Origin: JADKCZ01 sp963786945
Lineage (GTDB): Bacteria > Myxococcota > Myxococcia > Myxococcales > Anaeromyxobacteraceae
Reading direction: 5' to 3'
NCBI GenBank assembly: GCA_963786945.1
Contig: CAWBAO010000001.1
Location: 372,001-436,000 of the forward strand
DNA: 64,000 nt
Shown here: positions 9,135 through 17,850 of the stretch, in pieces
Layout of the letters: the number at the start of each line of letters is the position of its first letter
Position numbering within the stretch: the first letter of the stretch is position 1
The notes under the pieces: model-generated
Seen by the model: only the letters and a program-made list of their open reading frames with translations
Database searches by the model: none
Told to the model about the DNA's origin: nothing
Made by a program: the position numbers and the translations under genes

Positions 9135-9809
9135 ATGGCGCCTCCCATCCGCATCGCCCCCTCGCTCCTCTCCGCCGACTTCGGCCGCCTCGCCGAGGAG
9201 GTGCGGGCCGCCGAGGCCGCCGGCGCCGACTGGATCCACGTCGACGTGATGGACGGCCGCTTCGTCCCCAACATCACCATCGGCCCGCTGGTGGTGGAGG
9301 CGGTCCGCAAGGTGACCCGGCTCCCCATCGACGCCCACCTCATGATCGTGGAGCCGGAGAGGTACGTGGAGGCCTTCGCCAGGGCGGGCGCCGACGTGAT
9401 CAGCGTCCACGCCGAGGTCTCGCCGCACCTGCACCGGACCCTGCAGGCCATCCGCGCCGCCGGGGCCCGGCCGGCCGTGGCGCTCAACCCGTCCACCGGC
9501 CTCGAGTCCATCGAGTACGTCCTCGGCGACTGCGAGATGATCCTGCTGATGACCGTGAACCCCGGCTTCGGCGGCCAGCGGTACATCGACGCCTGCACCG
9601 AGAAGGTGCGCCGCCTCCGGGCCATGGCCGAGGCCCGGAAGCAGCCGCTCGAGCTCCAGGTGGACGGCGGCATCAAGCCCGAGACCATCGCCGCGGTGGC
9701 CGCGGCCGGCGCCAACGTCTTCGTGGCCGGCACCGCCGTCTTCGGCCAGCCCGACTACGCCCGGGCCATCGCCGACCTGCGCGCCGCCGCCGGGCGGCGG
9801 GCCGGGTAG
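9135..9809 (+). CDS. rpe: ribulose-phosphate 3-epimerase
   Basis: A 224-residue TIM-barrel enzyme interconverting ribulose-5-P and xylulose-5-P in the pentose phosphate pathway. Diagnostic stretches are IAPSLLSADF, the metal-binding VDVMDGRFVPNITIGP, the phosphate loop MTVNPGFGGQ and the final VDGGI. The ATG at 9135 gives the canonical start; an upstream ATG at 9108 would add nine non-family residues. It lies 34 bases after rsmB and converges on rlpA with a 3-base gap. Confidence 0.97.
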   Translation: MAPPIRIAPSLLSADFGRLAEEVRAAEAAGADWIHVDVMDGRFVPNITIGPLVVEAVRKVTRLPIDAHLMIVEPERYVEAFARAGADVISVHAEVSPHLHRTLQAIRAAGARPAVALNPSTGLESIEYVLGDCEMILLMTVNPGFGGQRYIDACTEKVRRLRAMAEARKQPLELQVDGGIKPETIAAVAAAGANVFVAGTAVFGQPDYARAIADLRAAAGRRAG

Positions 9810-9812
9810 CCC

Positions 9813-10211
9813 TCAGCGCCCCCCGGAGCCCAGCCGCTCCACGCGGACCTGCGCCACCCCGTGGCCGACGATCCCCAGCGCCGCCGCCGCGGCCCGCGAG
9901 AGGTCGACCACGCGGCCGGCCACGAAGGGGCCGCGGTCGTTGACCGTCACCACCACGCTCCGGCCGCGCGCGAGCTCGGTGACGCGCAGCCGGGCGCCGA
10001 ACGGGTGGCTCCGGTGGGCGCAGGTGAGGGCGGCCGGATCGTAGGGCGCGCCGCTGGCGGTGGGGCGGCCCCGCAGCGCGTCGGCGTAGTAGCTGGCCAG
10101 CCCCTGCTCGGCACCGCCGCCGGGGTCGGGCGCGCCGGCGTCGGTGTGCGGGCGGCCGGCGCAGCCCGTGGCCAGCGCCACCACCGCCACGGCGAGCGCG
10201 GCCCGGCTCAC
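9813..10211 (-). CDS. RlpA-family septal-ring lipoprotein (short)
   Basis: A 132-residue lipoprotein: signal peptide with lipobox ALATGC, then a double-psi beta-barrel domain containing LASYYADALRGRPTASGAPY, LTCAHRSHPFGARLRVTE and VVTVNDRGPFVAGRVVDLS. The Asp and His expected in RlpA lytic transglycosylases (NDRGPF, TCAHRSHPFG) are present. It lacks the SPOR domain found in longer RlpA proteins. The GTG overlaps the stop of the uracil-DNA glycosylase gene, making it the last gene of the seven-gene minus-strand run from 15.4 kb. Confidence 0.85.
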   Translation of the reverse strand: MSRAALAVAVVALATGCAGRPHTDAGAPDPGGGAEQGLASYYADALRGRPTASGAPYDPAALTCAHRSHPFGARLRVTELARGRSVVVTVNDRGPFVAGRVVDLSRAAAAALGIVGHGVAQVRVERLGSGGR

Positions 10212-10840
10212 CTGGCCCCGTCGAGCGCCCGCCGCACCTCGGGGTGGCGCCCCAGCAGCTGGAGGGCCTGGGCCAGCAGGGTCCGGCCCGGCTCCACCTT
10301 GAACCAGGTGGAGGCGCCCGAGGGGTGCGGGAGCGGGATCACCTCCACCGCGTGGCCGTGCCAGCGCACCTCGAAGGACCGGCCGATCACCTCGGTGAGC
10401 GGCCGCGCCCCCAGCACCTCGCCGATGGCGAGCCGGCCGATGGGCACCACCAGGCGCGGCCGGAGGATGTCCAGCTCGCCCACGATGAAGGGGCGCCAGC
10501 GCTCGATCTCGGCCGGCGTGGGCACGCGGTCGCCGCCTCCCCGGGCCTTGCCGGGGAAGCCGCGCGCCACCGCCGAGATGTAGAAGGCGTCGCGCACCGC
10601 GCCCTCGCCGGCGCCGGTGGCCTGCTCCAGCCAGCGGAAGAGCGTCTTGCCGGCGGTCCAGGCGAAGGGGCGGCCCAGCCTCGCCTCGTGCGGCCCCGGC
10701 GCCTGCCCGAGCAGGAAGACGCCGCTCACCACCGGCGGGCCGTGCACGGTGGGGCCGAAGCCGCGGGGCCGGAAGGCCGCCAGCTCCCGGTGCAGGGCCC
10801 GCAGCGCCGCCTCGGCCGAGCGCCGGCGCGCGCCGGTCAC
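10208..10840 (-). CDS. uracil-DNA glycosylase superfamily protein
   Basis: A 210-residue protein with the UDG-fold motif A as FLLGQAPGPHEARLGRPFAW, the central strand RPRLVVPIGRLAIGEVLG and the C-terminal HPSGASTWF loop that carries the His-Pro-Ser signature. The GxAPG form places it near families 4/5 rather than classical Ung. There is no set of four cysteines, so the iron-sulfur cluster of family 4 is not evident. It would excise deaminated or damaged bases. The GTG overlaps the stop of the DUF429 gene by four bases, and its own stop overlaps rlpA. Confidence 0.72.
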   Translation of the reverse strand: MTGARRRSAEAALRALHRELAAFRPRGFGPTVHGPPVVSGVFLLGQAPGPHEARLGRPFAWTAGKTLFRWLEQATGAGEGAVRDAFYISAVARGFPGKARGGGDRVPTPAEIERWRPFIVGELDILRPRLVVPIGRLAIGEVLGARPLTEVIGRSFEVRWHGHAVEVIPLPHPSGASTWFKVEPGRTLLAQALQLLGRHPEVRRALDGAR

Positions 10841-11781
10841 CGCCCCGGGCCCTCTCGCCACGGCTCCTCGCGGACCGAGTAGATCCACCCCTCGCAGCGC
10901 GGCACGTCGTGGGGCACGCCCTGGAAGCCGTCGGCCGCCGCCGCGGCGGCGCCCACCGCCGCCAGCAGCGCCTCGAGGTGGTCGCCGCTCCCGTCCTCGA
11001 CGATGGGGGCGGCCTGCTCCATCTGGAACTCGATGCGGGCGGCGTTGCGCAGCACGCGCAGCACCGTGGCCCGCGCCGAGCGCCGCGACCCGCCGGCGGC
11101 GTCGTCCCGGGTGTCGCAGCGGCCGCAGAGCTCCCGGGCCACGTGCGCCGGCCGCACCTCGACGATGGTGGCGCCGCTGCCGCGCGGCGGCTCCCACGGC
11201 ACGAAGGCGGCGTCCAGCCTGGCCATGGCCACCAGCCCGAAGAAGGTCCGGCGCAGGGCCCGCGGCGAGGTGGGCGGCTGCAGCTCGGCCCGGTAGCAGT
11301 CGGTGACGCGGCGCTGCTCGCGCCCCAGCTCGGCGCGCAGCCGGGCGGCGGCCCCGGTGAAGTCGCCGGTCTCGCCGAGGAAGCGCTCCTCGAGGTGCTT
11401 GCCGAGCACCGCCGGGCCGCGCAGCGCCTGGCGCAGCAGGCCGAGCTGCCGCACGTGGGTCTCGGGGAGCGAGAGCGGGAAGTCCACCCCGACCACCAGC
11501 CGCCCCTCGGCCCAGCGCAGCTGCTCCTCGAGCCAGGGCGCGAACCGGGCCCGCACGTCGCGCCGCCCCGGGGCGTCGGCGAAGGGGCGCCAGAGCCGCG
11601 CCAGGCGGACCCGCTCCCGGTCGCACTCCAGGCTGGCGGCCACGATTTTGTTGCCCGCCCCCTCCACGCCGCTCCACGCCAGCCCCACGAAGGTGCCGCG
11701 GGTCGGCAGCGCCAGCCTCGGCGGCTGCGCCCGCCCGAAGACCGCGCTGGCGGCGCCTCCCTGCTCCCGTTCGTCGGCCAC
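10837..11781 (-). CDS. DUF429 family protein (RNase H-like fold)
   Basis: A 314-residue soluble protein. The first strand GTFVGLAWSGVEGAGNKIVA, the VVGVDFPLSLPE acidic strand and the C-terminal HLEALLAAVGAAAAA with EGWIYSV match DUF429, a family predicted to adopt an RNase H-like fold with acidic catalytic residues. The biochemical role is unknown. It lies 8 bases after msrQ and overlaps the glycosylase gene, so it may share expression with a DNA-repair protein. The GTG start is the only suitable one near the 5' end; no strong ribosome binding site is seen. Confidence 0.75.
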   Translation of the reverse strand: MADEREQGGAASAVFGRAQPPRLALPTRGTFVGLAWSGVEGAGNKIVAASLECDRERVRLARLWRPFADAPGRRDVRARFAPWLEEQLRWAEGRLVVGVDFPLSLPETHVRQLGLLRQALRGPAVLGKHLEERFLGETGDFTGAAARLRAELGREQRRVTDCYRAELQPPTSPRALRRTFFGLVAMARLDAAFVPWEPPRGSGATIVEVRPAHVARELCGRCDTRDDAAGGSRRSARATVLRVLRNAARIEFQMEQAAPIVEDGSGDHLEALLAAVGAAAAAADGFQGVPHDVPRCEGWIYSVREEPWREGPGR

Positions 11782-11789
11782 GCTCGCGT

Positions 11790-12434
11790 TTACTTCCGGC
11801 CCGGGAGGGTGTCAACGAGCCGCCCCGAATGGTCGGGCGGCGGGGCGCGGCGCCCCGGCCGGCGCAGCCGCAGCAGCAGCAGCGCCACCACCACCACCGC
11901 GAAGAGGGTCGGCTTCTGCTTGTCGGCCTTGACCCGCCACAGGAAGTGGACCACGCCCAGCAGCGCCGCCAGGTAGGCCAGCCGGTGCAGCGCCTTCCAG
12001 CGGGCGAAGCCGAGCCGGCGCACCCAGCCGTCGGTGGAGGTGACCGCCAGCGGCAGCAGCAGCAGCAGCGCCGCGAAGCCGACGGTGATGAAGGGGCGCT
12101 TCACCACGTCGGCCCCCACCGCCCGGAGATCGAAGAACTGGTCGACGCCGAGGTACCAGGAGAAGTGGAGCGCGGCGTAGGCGAAGGCGGTGACGCCGAG
12201 CAGCCGCCGCACCCGGAGCGGCCAGTTGAGCGAGAGCCAGCGGTGGAGCGGGGTGGGGGCCAGCGACGCCGAGAGGAAGGTGAGGGTCCAGAAGCCGAGC
12301 CGGTTGAGCACCTCCTCGATGGGGTTGGCGCCGAGCCGGTGGCGGGCCGCGTCGAGGAGCAGCAGCGCCGCCGGCGCCAGGGCCGCGCCCCAGGCCGCCG
12401 CCTTCACCAGCCGGTGCCGGGCCGCGCCGTCCAC
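11790..12434 (-). CDS. msrQ: MsrQ, haem-binding membrane subunit of the periplasmic methionine sulfoxide reductase
   Basis: About 214 residues with six predicted membrane helices of the ferric-reductase-like family. The haem histidines lie in segments such as ALHFSWYLGVDQF, KALHRLAYLA and GVVHFLWRV. MsrQ passes quinol electrons to MsrP, which repairs oxidised methionines in envelope proteins. GTG 12434 lies two bases after the msrP stop, the expected msrPQ arrangement. The C-terminus is a short basic tail. Confidence 0.92.
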   Translation of the reverse strand: MDGAARHRLVKAAAWGAALAPAALLLLDAARHRLGANPIEEVLNRLGFWTLTFLSASLAPTPLHRWLSLNWPLRVRRLLGVTAFAYAALHFSWYLGVDQFFDLRAVGADVVKRPFITVGFAALLLLLPLAVTSTDGWVRRLGFARWKALHRLAYLAALLGVVHFLWRVKADKQKPTLFAVVVVALLLLRLRRPGRRAPPPDHSGRLVDTLPGRK

Positions 12435-12436
12435 GA

Positions 12437-13375
12437 TCAGTAGAGGGTGCGCGGATCGAGGCCGGCGTAGAGCGGGGCCACCTCGGTGTAGCCGTTGAAG
12501 GGGAGCGTCTTGCGCTTCAGGAACTCGCCGATGCGCCGCTCGCGGGCCTGGCTCCAGCGCGGGTGGTCCACCTCGGGGTTGACGTTGCCGTAGAAGCCGT
12601 ACTCCCGCGGCGCCAGCCGGCTCCAGCTGGTGGGGGGCTGGCGCTCGGTGAGGGTGATGCGGACGATCGACTTCACCCCCTTGAACCCGTACTTCCACGG
12701 CACCACCAGCCGGATGGGCGCCCCGTTCTGCCCCGGCAGGACCCGCCCGTAGAGGCCGACCGCCAGCAGCGTGAGGGGATGGGTGGCCTCGTCGATCCGC
12801 AGCCCCTCCACGTAGGGCCAGTCGAGCACGGCCCGCCGCTGCCCGGGCAGCTGGACCGGGTCGAGGAGGGTCTGGAAGGCGACGAACCTCGCCCTGGAGG
12901 TCGGCTCGACCTGGCGCAGCAGCGCGCCGAGCGGGAAGCCGACCCAGGGGATCACCATCGACCAGGCCTCCACGCAGCGCATCCGGTAGGTGCGCTCCTC
13001 GAGCGGGAAGCGCTTCCAGAGGGCGTCGACGTCGAGGGTGAGCGGCGTCTTCACCTCGCCGTCGATGGTGATGGTCCAGGGCCGGGGGCGGAGCGTCCCG
13101 GCGTGCTCGGCCGGGTCCGACTTCTCGGTCCCCAGCTCGTAGAAGTTGTTGTAGCTGGTGACGTCGTCCCAGGGCGTGGGGGCCTCGCCGACGGCCAGGT
13201 CCAGCCGCGAGGCCACCGGCAGCGTCGCGCCGCCCGGCTGGCCCGCCGCGGCCCGCCCCGGGAGGGCCAGCGCGAGCGCCCCGGCCGCGCCCAGCCTGAG
13301 GAAGTCCCGGCGCCGCAGCCAGAGCGCCTCCGGCGTCGCCTCCGCCTCCTTCATGTCCGGTCGCCAGCGCGCCAT
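12437..13375 (-). CDS. msrP: MsrP, molybdopterin periplasmic methionine sulfoxide reductase
   Basis: A 312-residue molybdoenzyme with a twin-arginine signal (RRRDFLRLG) for folded export. The sulfite-oxidase-like fold is recognised by YNNFYELGTEKSDPAEHAG, the cofactor-ligand cysteine in RTYRMRCVEAWSMVIPW, and WKYGFKGVKSI. It reduces methionine sulfoxide in periplasmic proteins with electrons from MsrQ. It is followed directly by msrQ and preceded 59 bases upstream by the TRAP solute-binding gene, so this repair pair sits in a transport operon. Confidence 0.94.
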   Translation of the reverse strand: MARWRPDMKEAEATPEALWLRRRDFLRLGAAGALALALPGRAAAGQPGGATLPVASRLDLAVGEAPTPWDDVTSYNNFYELGTEKSDPAEHAGTLRPRPWTITIDGEVKTPLTLDVDALWKRFPLEERTYRMRCVEAWSMVIPWVGFPLGALLRQVEPTSRARFVAFQTLLDPVQLPGQRRAVLDWPYVEGLRIDEATHPLTLLAVGLYGRVLPGQNGAPIRLVVPWKYGFKGVKSIVRITLTERQPPTSWSRLAPREYGFYGNVNPEVDHPRWSQARERRIGEFLKRKTLPFNGYTEVAPLYAGLDPRTLY

Positions 13376-13434
13376 GGCTCGCCTCCCGCCGCTGCGGGGA
13401 TCCTAACCGGGGGGCGGAGGCGGCGCCCGCCGCG

Positions 13435-14427
13435 CTACTTCTTCTTGCCGGCGCGGCACTGGTCGCGGGCCGCCTTGACCTCGTCGAACCAGGCGGCCGG
13501 CACCACCCCGCCGCGCACCACCGGCCAGGACCTCTCCATCATCTCGCGCCAGGGCCGGGCGTCGACGCTCACCACCTGCAGCCCCTGCTTCTTCATGGCG
13601 GTCACCGCGTCGACGTTGAGCCGGCGCACCTCGGCGTCCACCTTCACCCCCAGCTCCACGGCGATGGCCTTCAGCCTGGCCCGCAGGTCGGGGGCGATCT
13701 TCTCCCAGGCGTCCTTGCGGACGATGGTGGCGCCGTAGATGTAGCCCCACGGCAGGTCCACCATGTTGTCGGCCTTCTCGAAGAGCCGGGTGGTGAGGAT
13801 GTAGAGCGGCACGTTGGTGATGCAGTTGATCATGCCGGTCTGCAGCGACGGCACCACGTCGGTGGAGGAGAGCACCACCGGCCGGAAGCCGGCGGCGCGC
13901 CAGGCCTCGACGCTCTTGGGGTCGCCCTCCCAGGCGAAGACCTTGGCGTTGGCGGCGTCCATCTCGGCCGGGGTCCGGAAGGGCTTGTCGCAGAACATCG
14001 ACATGGCGCCGATGCGGCTCCACTGCAGCACCACGTAGTCCTTGGCGTCGAAGGCGGCCTCGACCCGCCCCCGCATCTTGCCGAAGGTGCACTCCACGTC
14101 GGCCTCGTCGTTGAAGAACATGGGCAGCGAGAACATCTGCGGCTCGGGCAGGATGTCGTGCATGCCGACGTTGGAGATGGAGGCGGCCTGCAGCTGGCCG
14201 ATCCCCATCTTGCGGACCATGTCCCCCTCGCTCCCCTGCGTGCCGCCGGCGTAGACGCGCAGCTTGACCTGGCCGCCCGAGGCCTGCTCCCAGCGCTGCG
14301 CCAGCTCCTTGAGGATCTCGTGCCAGGTGGAGCCGGCCGGCGCCAGGGTCCCCAGCTTGATGGTGACCTGGGCCTGCGCGGTCGAGGCGATGAGGGCGGC
14401 GAGGGCGGCGACGACGAGCTTCTGCAC
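13435..14427 (-). CDS. dctP: TRAP transporter solute-binding protein, DctP family
   Basis: A 330-residue periplasmic binding protein. The signal peptide ends STAQAQ; the mature start TIKLGTLAPAGSTWHEILKE and the blocks GGTQGSEGDMVRKM and LSSTDVVPSLQTGMINC are typical of DctP proteins. It would capture an organic acid or similar small ligand for the permease encoded divergently at 15444. The ligand cannot be deduced. It lies 36 bases after tatT, which supports a TatT-associated TRAP system. Confidence 0.92.
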   Translation of the reverse strand: MQKLVVAALAALIASTAQAQVTIKLGTLAPAGSTWHEILKELAQRWEQASGGQVKLRVYAGGTQGSEGDMVRKMGIGQLQAASISNVGMHDILPEPQMFSLPMFFNDEADVECTFGKMRGRVEAAFDAKDYVVLQWSRIGAMSMFCDKPFRTPAEMDAANAKVFAWEGDPKSVEAWRAAGFRPVVLSSTDVVPSLQTGMINCITNVPLYILTTRLFEKADNMVDLPWGYIYGATIVRKDAWEKIAPDLRARLKAIAVELGVKVDAEVRRLNVDAVTAMKKQGLQVVSVDARPWREMMERSWPVVRGGVVPAAWFDEVKAARDQCRAGKKK

Positions 14428-14463
14428 GGGGTGCTCCTTCTTCGGCGGTGGCGGGCGGCGGGG

Positions 14464-15372
14464 CTAGAGGAAGAGGTCGTCGGCGTGATCGAGCAGCAGC
14501 CGGGCGCGCCGCTGGGCCAGCGTGTTGGCGAGGCGGAAGCGCGGCGCGGCGTCGACGTCGGCCTTCAGCACCTCCTCGAGGAGGGCGGTGAAGCCGGCCC
14601 GGTCCTGGGTCTGCACCATCAGCCCCTCGGCCAGCGAGACGCGCGGGCCGAGCTTCTGATTCATGGAGAGCGCCAGGGCCCGGTCGTAGTGGGCCCTGAC
14701 CCGGGCGGCCCCGCCTCCCTCGCGCTCGGTCCGGGTGGCGTCGTAGGCGACGAAGAACTCGTGGATCGACCCCTCGTCCCACGCCTCGTCGAGCGCCAGG
14801 GCCCGCTCCATCATGGCCACCGGGGCGGGGAGCTCGGCCACCAGCCCGAGGTCGGCCTTGGCGCTGACGATGGCCAGCGTCCAGGCCGTGGCGGTCCAGT
14901 AGAGCGCCGGGACGTCGTCCTTCCTGGCCTTGGCCAGCACGCCGGGCAGGTCGCGCAGCCCCTGGAGCGCGGACCCCATGCCGTCGCGCTGCTCGTCGAG
15001 CGCCCGCAGCCCGTACCCGCGCGCCCGCAGGAAGAGCCGGCGCGCCCGCGCCCGCTCCTGCCTGGCCTCGGCCAGCCGGCCGTCGAGATCGGCGGCGTCG
15101 GCCCGGGCGGCCACGAAGGCGTAGGCGTACTGGGTGAACCCGGAGCAGAGGGCCAGGAGCAGCTTCTCGTTCCTGGGGTCGGAGGCCAGCACCGACTCCA
15201 TGGTCTTGAGCCCGAAGGGGACCGCCTCGCGGACCAGCTCGGGATCGTCGTCGGTGGCGTAGGTGTCGCCGCCGGAGGTGAGGGCGTTGGCGGCCATCCT
15301 GGCGGCGAACCCGGAACAGCCCGGCGCGGTGACCACGGCGGCGGCGGCGAAGAGGGCGGTGAGGCGGCGCAT
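14464..15372 (-). CDS. TatT-family TRAP-associated lipoprotein
   Basis: A 302-residue helical repeat protein with a lipoprotein-type N-terminus (VVTAPGC). The motifs LVREAVPFGLKTMESVLASD, LCSGFTQYAYAFV and MNQKLGPRVSLAEG are those of TatT, the TPR-like trimeric component of TPAT TRAP transporters first described in Treponema pallidum (Tp0956). It is thought to pair with the DctP component in the periplasm, perhaps for hydrophobic ligands. Its placement next to dctP and opposite the fused DctQM permease fits that role. Confidence 0.85.
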   Translation of the reverse strand: MRRLTALFAAAAVVTAPGCSGFAARMAANALTSGGDTYATDDDPELVREAVPFGLKTMESVLASDPRNEKLLLALCSGFTQYAYAFVAARADAADLDGRLAEARQERARARRLFLRARGYGLRALDEQRDGMGSALQGLRDLPGVLAKARKDDVPALYWTATAWTLAIVSAKADLGLVAELPAPVAMMERALALDEAWDEGSIHEFFVAYDATRTEREGGGAARVRAHYDRALALSMNQKLGPRVSLAEGLMVQTQDRAGFTALLEEVLKADVDAAPRFRLANTLAQRRARLLLDHADDLFL

Positions 15373-15410
15373 GGGGCTCTTCCCCGGAGGAGTTCGTGGT
15401 ACTCATAGGC

Positions 15411-15427
15411 CCCCCGCCGGGCGGGGG
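15411..15427. promoter_or_regulatory. 17-bp palindrome in the divergent TRAP promoter region
   Basis: CCCCCGCC, one central G, then GGCGGGGG form a perfect inverted repeat in the 71-base gap between tatT (minus) and the fused TRAP permease (plus). Its position between two divergent starts suggests an operator or a leader hairpin. High GC makes chance palindromes more likely, so the regulatory role is inference. Confidence 0.35.
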
Positions 15428-15443
15428 TCAATTACATCCTCCC

Positions 15444-17297
15444 GTGACCACCGCCATCCCCTCCGACATCGTCGTCGCCAAGCCCGGCACCCGGCTCGAG
15501 CGGGCCGCGGTCACCGTGCTGCTGCTCGCCATGATCGCGCTGCCGGCGGCCTCCACCCTGTCCCGCCGCTTCCTGGGCCGGGATCTCCCCGGCGCCTCGG
15601 TGCTGGCGCAGCACATCACGCTCTGGGTCGGCTTCCTGGGTGCGCTGCTGGCCACCGCCTCGGAGCGCCACCTCGGCCTCTCCACGCTGGGGATCCTGCC
15701 CGACGGGCCGCCGCGCCGGGCCCTCCACGCCTTCGGCCAGATCGCCAGCGCCGCCGCCTGCGCCCTGCTGGCCTGGGCCTCCACCAAGCTGGTCGAGGTG
15801 GAGTGGGACAGCCACGGCGAGGTGGCCTTCGGCATCCGGGTGGCCTGGAGCCAGCTGGTGATGCCGCTGGGCTTCGCGGTCATGGCGCTGCGCTTCGCCT
15901 GGAGGGCCGGCGCCTGCCCGCAGCACCGCGGCCCCTGGTGCTGGATCCCCCGGGGCCTGGCGCTGGCCGCCATCCCCGCCGTCTTCCTGCTGGGCCGGGC
16001 CACCCCCTCGCCGCTGCTGATCACGGTGCTGCTGCTGGTGACGCTGGCGGCCTTCCTGGTGGGGGCGCCGGTCTTCGTGGCCATGAGCGGCGTGGCCATG
16101 GCGCTCTTCTTCCGCGACGACGGCGCCGCCACCATCGCCGCGGTGCCCACCGCCACCTTCAACCTGGTGTCCTCCTCCACCCTGCCCGCCATCCCGCTCC
16201 TCACCGTGGCCGGCTACGTGCTGGCCGAGGGCGGCGCGGCCCGGCGGCTGGTGCGGGCCTACAAGGGGATGTTCGGCTGGATGCCCGGCGGCGTGGCGGT
16301 GATGGCCACCAGCGTCTGCGCCGTGTTCACCACCTTCACCGGGGCCTCGGGCGTGACCATCCTCGCGGTGGGCGGCCTGCTGCTCCCGGCGCTGCTGGAG
16401 GACAAGTACCCGGAGGGCTTCTCGCTCGGCCTGGTGACCGCCTCCGGCTCGCTGGGGCTGCTCTTCCCCCCGTCGCTGCCGGTCATCCTCTACGCGGTGG
16501 TGGCCGGGGCCGCCATCGACCAGCTCTTCATCGGCGGGCTGCTGCCCGGCATCCTCATGGTCCTGCTGGTGGCCGCCTACGGCGTCTGGACGGGCGTCCG
16601 GGCCGGCGCGCCGCGGCAGCGCTTCGAGCCGCGCGAGGCGGGGCGGGCGCTCTGGGCCGCCAAGTGGGACCTGGGCCTGCCGTTGCTGGTGGTGGTCTCG
16701 GTGGGCACCGGCTACGCCACCGTGGTGGAGGCCTCGGCGCTGGCGGCGGCCTACTCGATCATCGTCGAGCTGGTGATCTTCCGCGAGATCAAGCCGCTCC
16801 GCGACCTGCCCGGCGTGCTCTCCAGCGCCGCCACCCTGGTCGGCTCGGTGGTGCTGCTGCTCGGCACCGCCCTCGGCCTCACCAGCTGGTTCGTCGACGC
16901 CGAGATCCCCACCCGGCTGGTGGAGTGGATGACCACCCACGTGCAGAGCCCGGCCCTCTTCCTGCTCATGCTCAACGCCGTGCTGCTGGTGCTGGGGAGC
17001 GTGCTGGAGATCTACTCGGCCATCGTGGTGCTGGCCCCGCTGGTGGCGCCGCTGGGCGTGGCCTACGGCATCGAGCCCATCCACCTCGGCGTGGTCTTCC
17101 TCGCCAACCTGGAGCTGGGGTTCCTCTTCCCGCCCATGGGGCTCAACCTCTTCCTCTCGGCGCAGCGCTTCCAGAAGCCCCTGCCCCAGCTCTACCGCAA
17201 CGCCTTCCCCTTCCTGCTCATCATGTCGGCGGGCGTGCTGGCCATCACCTACCTGCCCATCCTCACCACCGGCGTGGTGCAGTTCCTCGCCAGGTAG
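15444..17297 (+). CDS. fused TRAP permease DctQM
   Basis: A 617-residue membrane protein made of a DctQ-like small permease (about residues 1-165, four helices, with LWVGFLGALLATASERHLGL) fused to a DctM-like large permease (from about residue 180 to the end, with 12 or so helices and ELGFLFPPMGLNLFLSAQRF). Fused QM proteins are known in TRAP systems. It moves the ligand held by DctP/TatT, driven by a sodium or proton gradient. GTG 15444 is chosen because upstream residues are Pro/Gly-rich and unlike the family. A terminator hairpin follows the stop. Confidence 0.92.
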   Translation: MTTAIPSDIVVAKPGTRLERAAVTVLLLAMIALPAASTLSRRFLGRDLPGASVLAQHITLWVGFLGALLATASERHLGLSTLGILPDGPPRRALHAFGQIASAAACALLAWASTKLVEVEWDSHGEVAFGIRVAWSQLVMPLGFAVMALRFAWRAGACPQHRGPWCWIPRGLALAAIPAVFLLGRATPSPLLITVLLLVTLAAFLVGAPVFVAMSGVAMALFFRDDGAATIAAVPTATFNLVSSSTLPAIPLLTVAGYVLAEGGAARRLVRAYKGMFGWMPGGVAVMATSVCAVFTTFTGASGVTILAVGGLLLPALLEDKYPEGFSLGLVTASGSLGLLFPPSLPVILYAVVAGAAIDQLFIGGLLPGILMVLLVAAYGVWTGVRAGAPRQRFEPREAGRALWAAKWDLGLPLLVVVSVGTGYATVVEASALAAAYSIIVELVIFREIKPLRDLPGVLSSAATLVGSVVLLLGTALGLTSWFVDAEIPTRLVEWMTTHVQSPALFLLMLNAVLLVLGSVLEIYSAIVVLAPLVAPLGVAYGIEPIHLGVVFLANLELGFLFPPMGLNLFLSAQRFQKPLPQLYRNAFPFLLIMSAGVLAITYLPILTTGVVQFLAR

Positions 17298-17298
17298 G

Positions 17299-17317
17299 GG
17301 CGCCCCGTCGGGGCGCC
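17299..17317 (+). terminator. hairpin terminator after the TRAP permease gene
   Basis: GGCGCCCC, loop GTC, GGGGCGCC: a perfect 8-bp stem starting just after the TAG at 17295-17297, followed by TCCCCCTTCC. There is no long T run, as is common in this very GC-rich DNA. Confidence 0.6.
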
Positions 17318-17397
17318 TCCCCCTTCCGGGCTCCCGGCGCCGTGCGGGAATCGTGGCCGGGCCGGGGCGGTTCGACTAGGAGCCTCTCCGGCCCACC

Positions 17398-17850
17398 ATG
17401 TTCACGCCAGGTCGACTCCTCCCCGTGCTGTGCCTCGCGGTCGCCACCCCGGCCGTGGCGGCCCTCGGCGGCCCCGCCGCCTCCGTGGAGGCCGACCGCC
17501 GGGCCCTCGCAGCCAGCCGCCTGCCGACGGTGGCCCGGGCCGGCTACCAGGTCCACGAGGCCGAGGTCGGCGGGACGCGGGTCCGCGAGTACCTCTCGGC
17601 CGCGGGCGTCGTCTTCGGCGTGGCCTGGGAGGGCCTGGCCCAGCCGGATCTCGACACCCTGCTCGGCGCCTACGCACCGGCCTGGCGCGAGGCCGACCGC
17701 CGGGCGCCACGCGTCCCGGGGCGCCGCTCCCGCACCGTGATGGCGCCGCACCTGGTGGTGGAGCGGTGGGGCCACATGCGCCACGTGCAGGGCCGGGCCT
17801 GGGACCCGGACCTCCTTCCGCCAGGCGTGACCGCCGATGCCATCCGCTAG
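17398..17850 (+). CDS. DUF2844 family secreted protein
   Basis: A 150-residue exported protein: a signal peptide ending in AVAALG, then the DUF2844 pattern GYQVHEAEVGGTRVREYLS followed by GVVFGVAWEGLAQPDLDTLL. DUF2844 proteins are typically encoded next to DUF3443 proteins, as here: the next ATG lies 14 bases inside this gene. Function unknown. The pair is best described from Burkholderia-type genomes; its presence here makes horizontal spread possible. Confidence 0.8.
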   Translation: MFTPGRLLPVLCLAVATPAVAALGGPAASVEADRRALAASRLPTVARAGYQVHEAEVGGTRVREYLSAAGVVFGVAWEGLAQPDLDTLLGAYAPAWREADRRAPRVPGRRSRTVMAPHLVVERWGHMRHVQGRAWDPDLLPPGVTADAIR

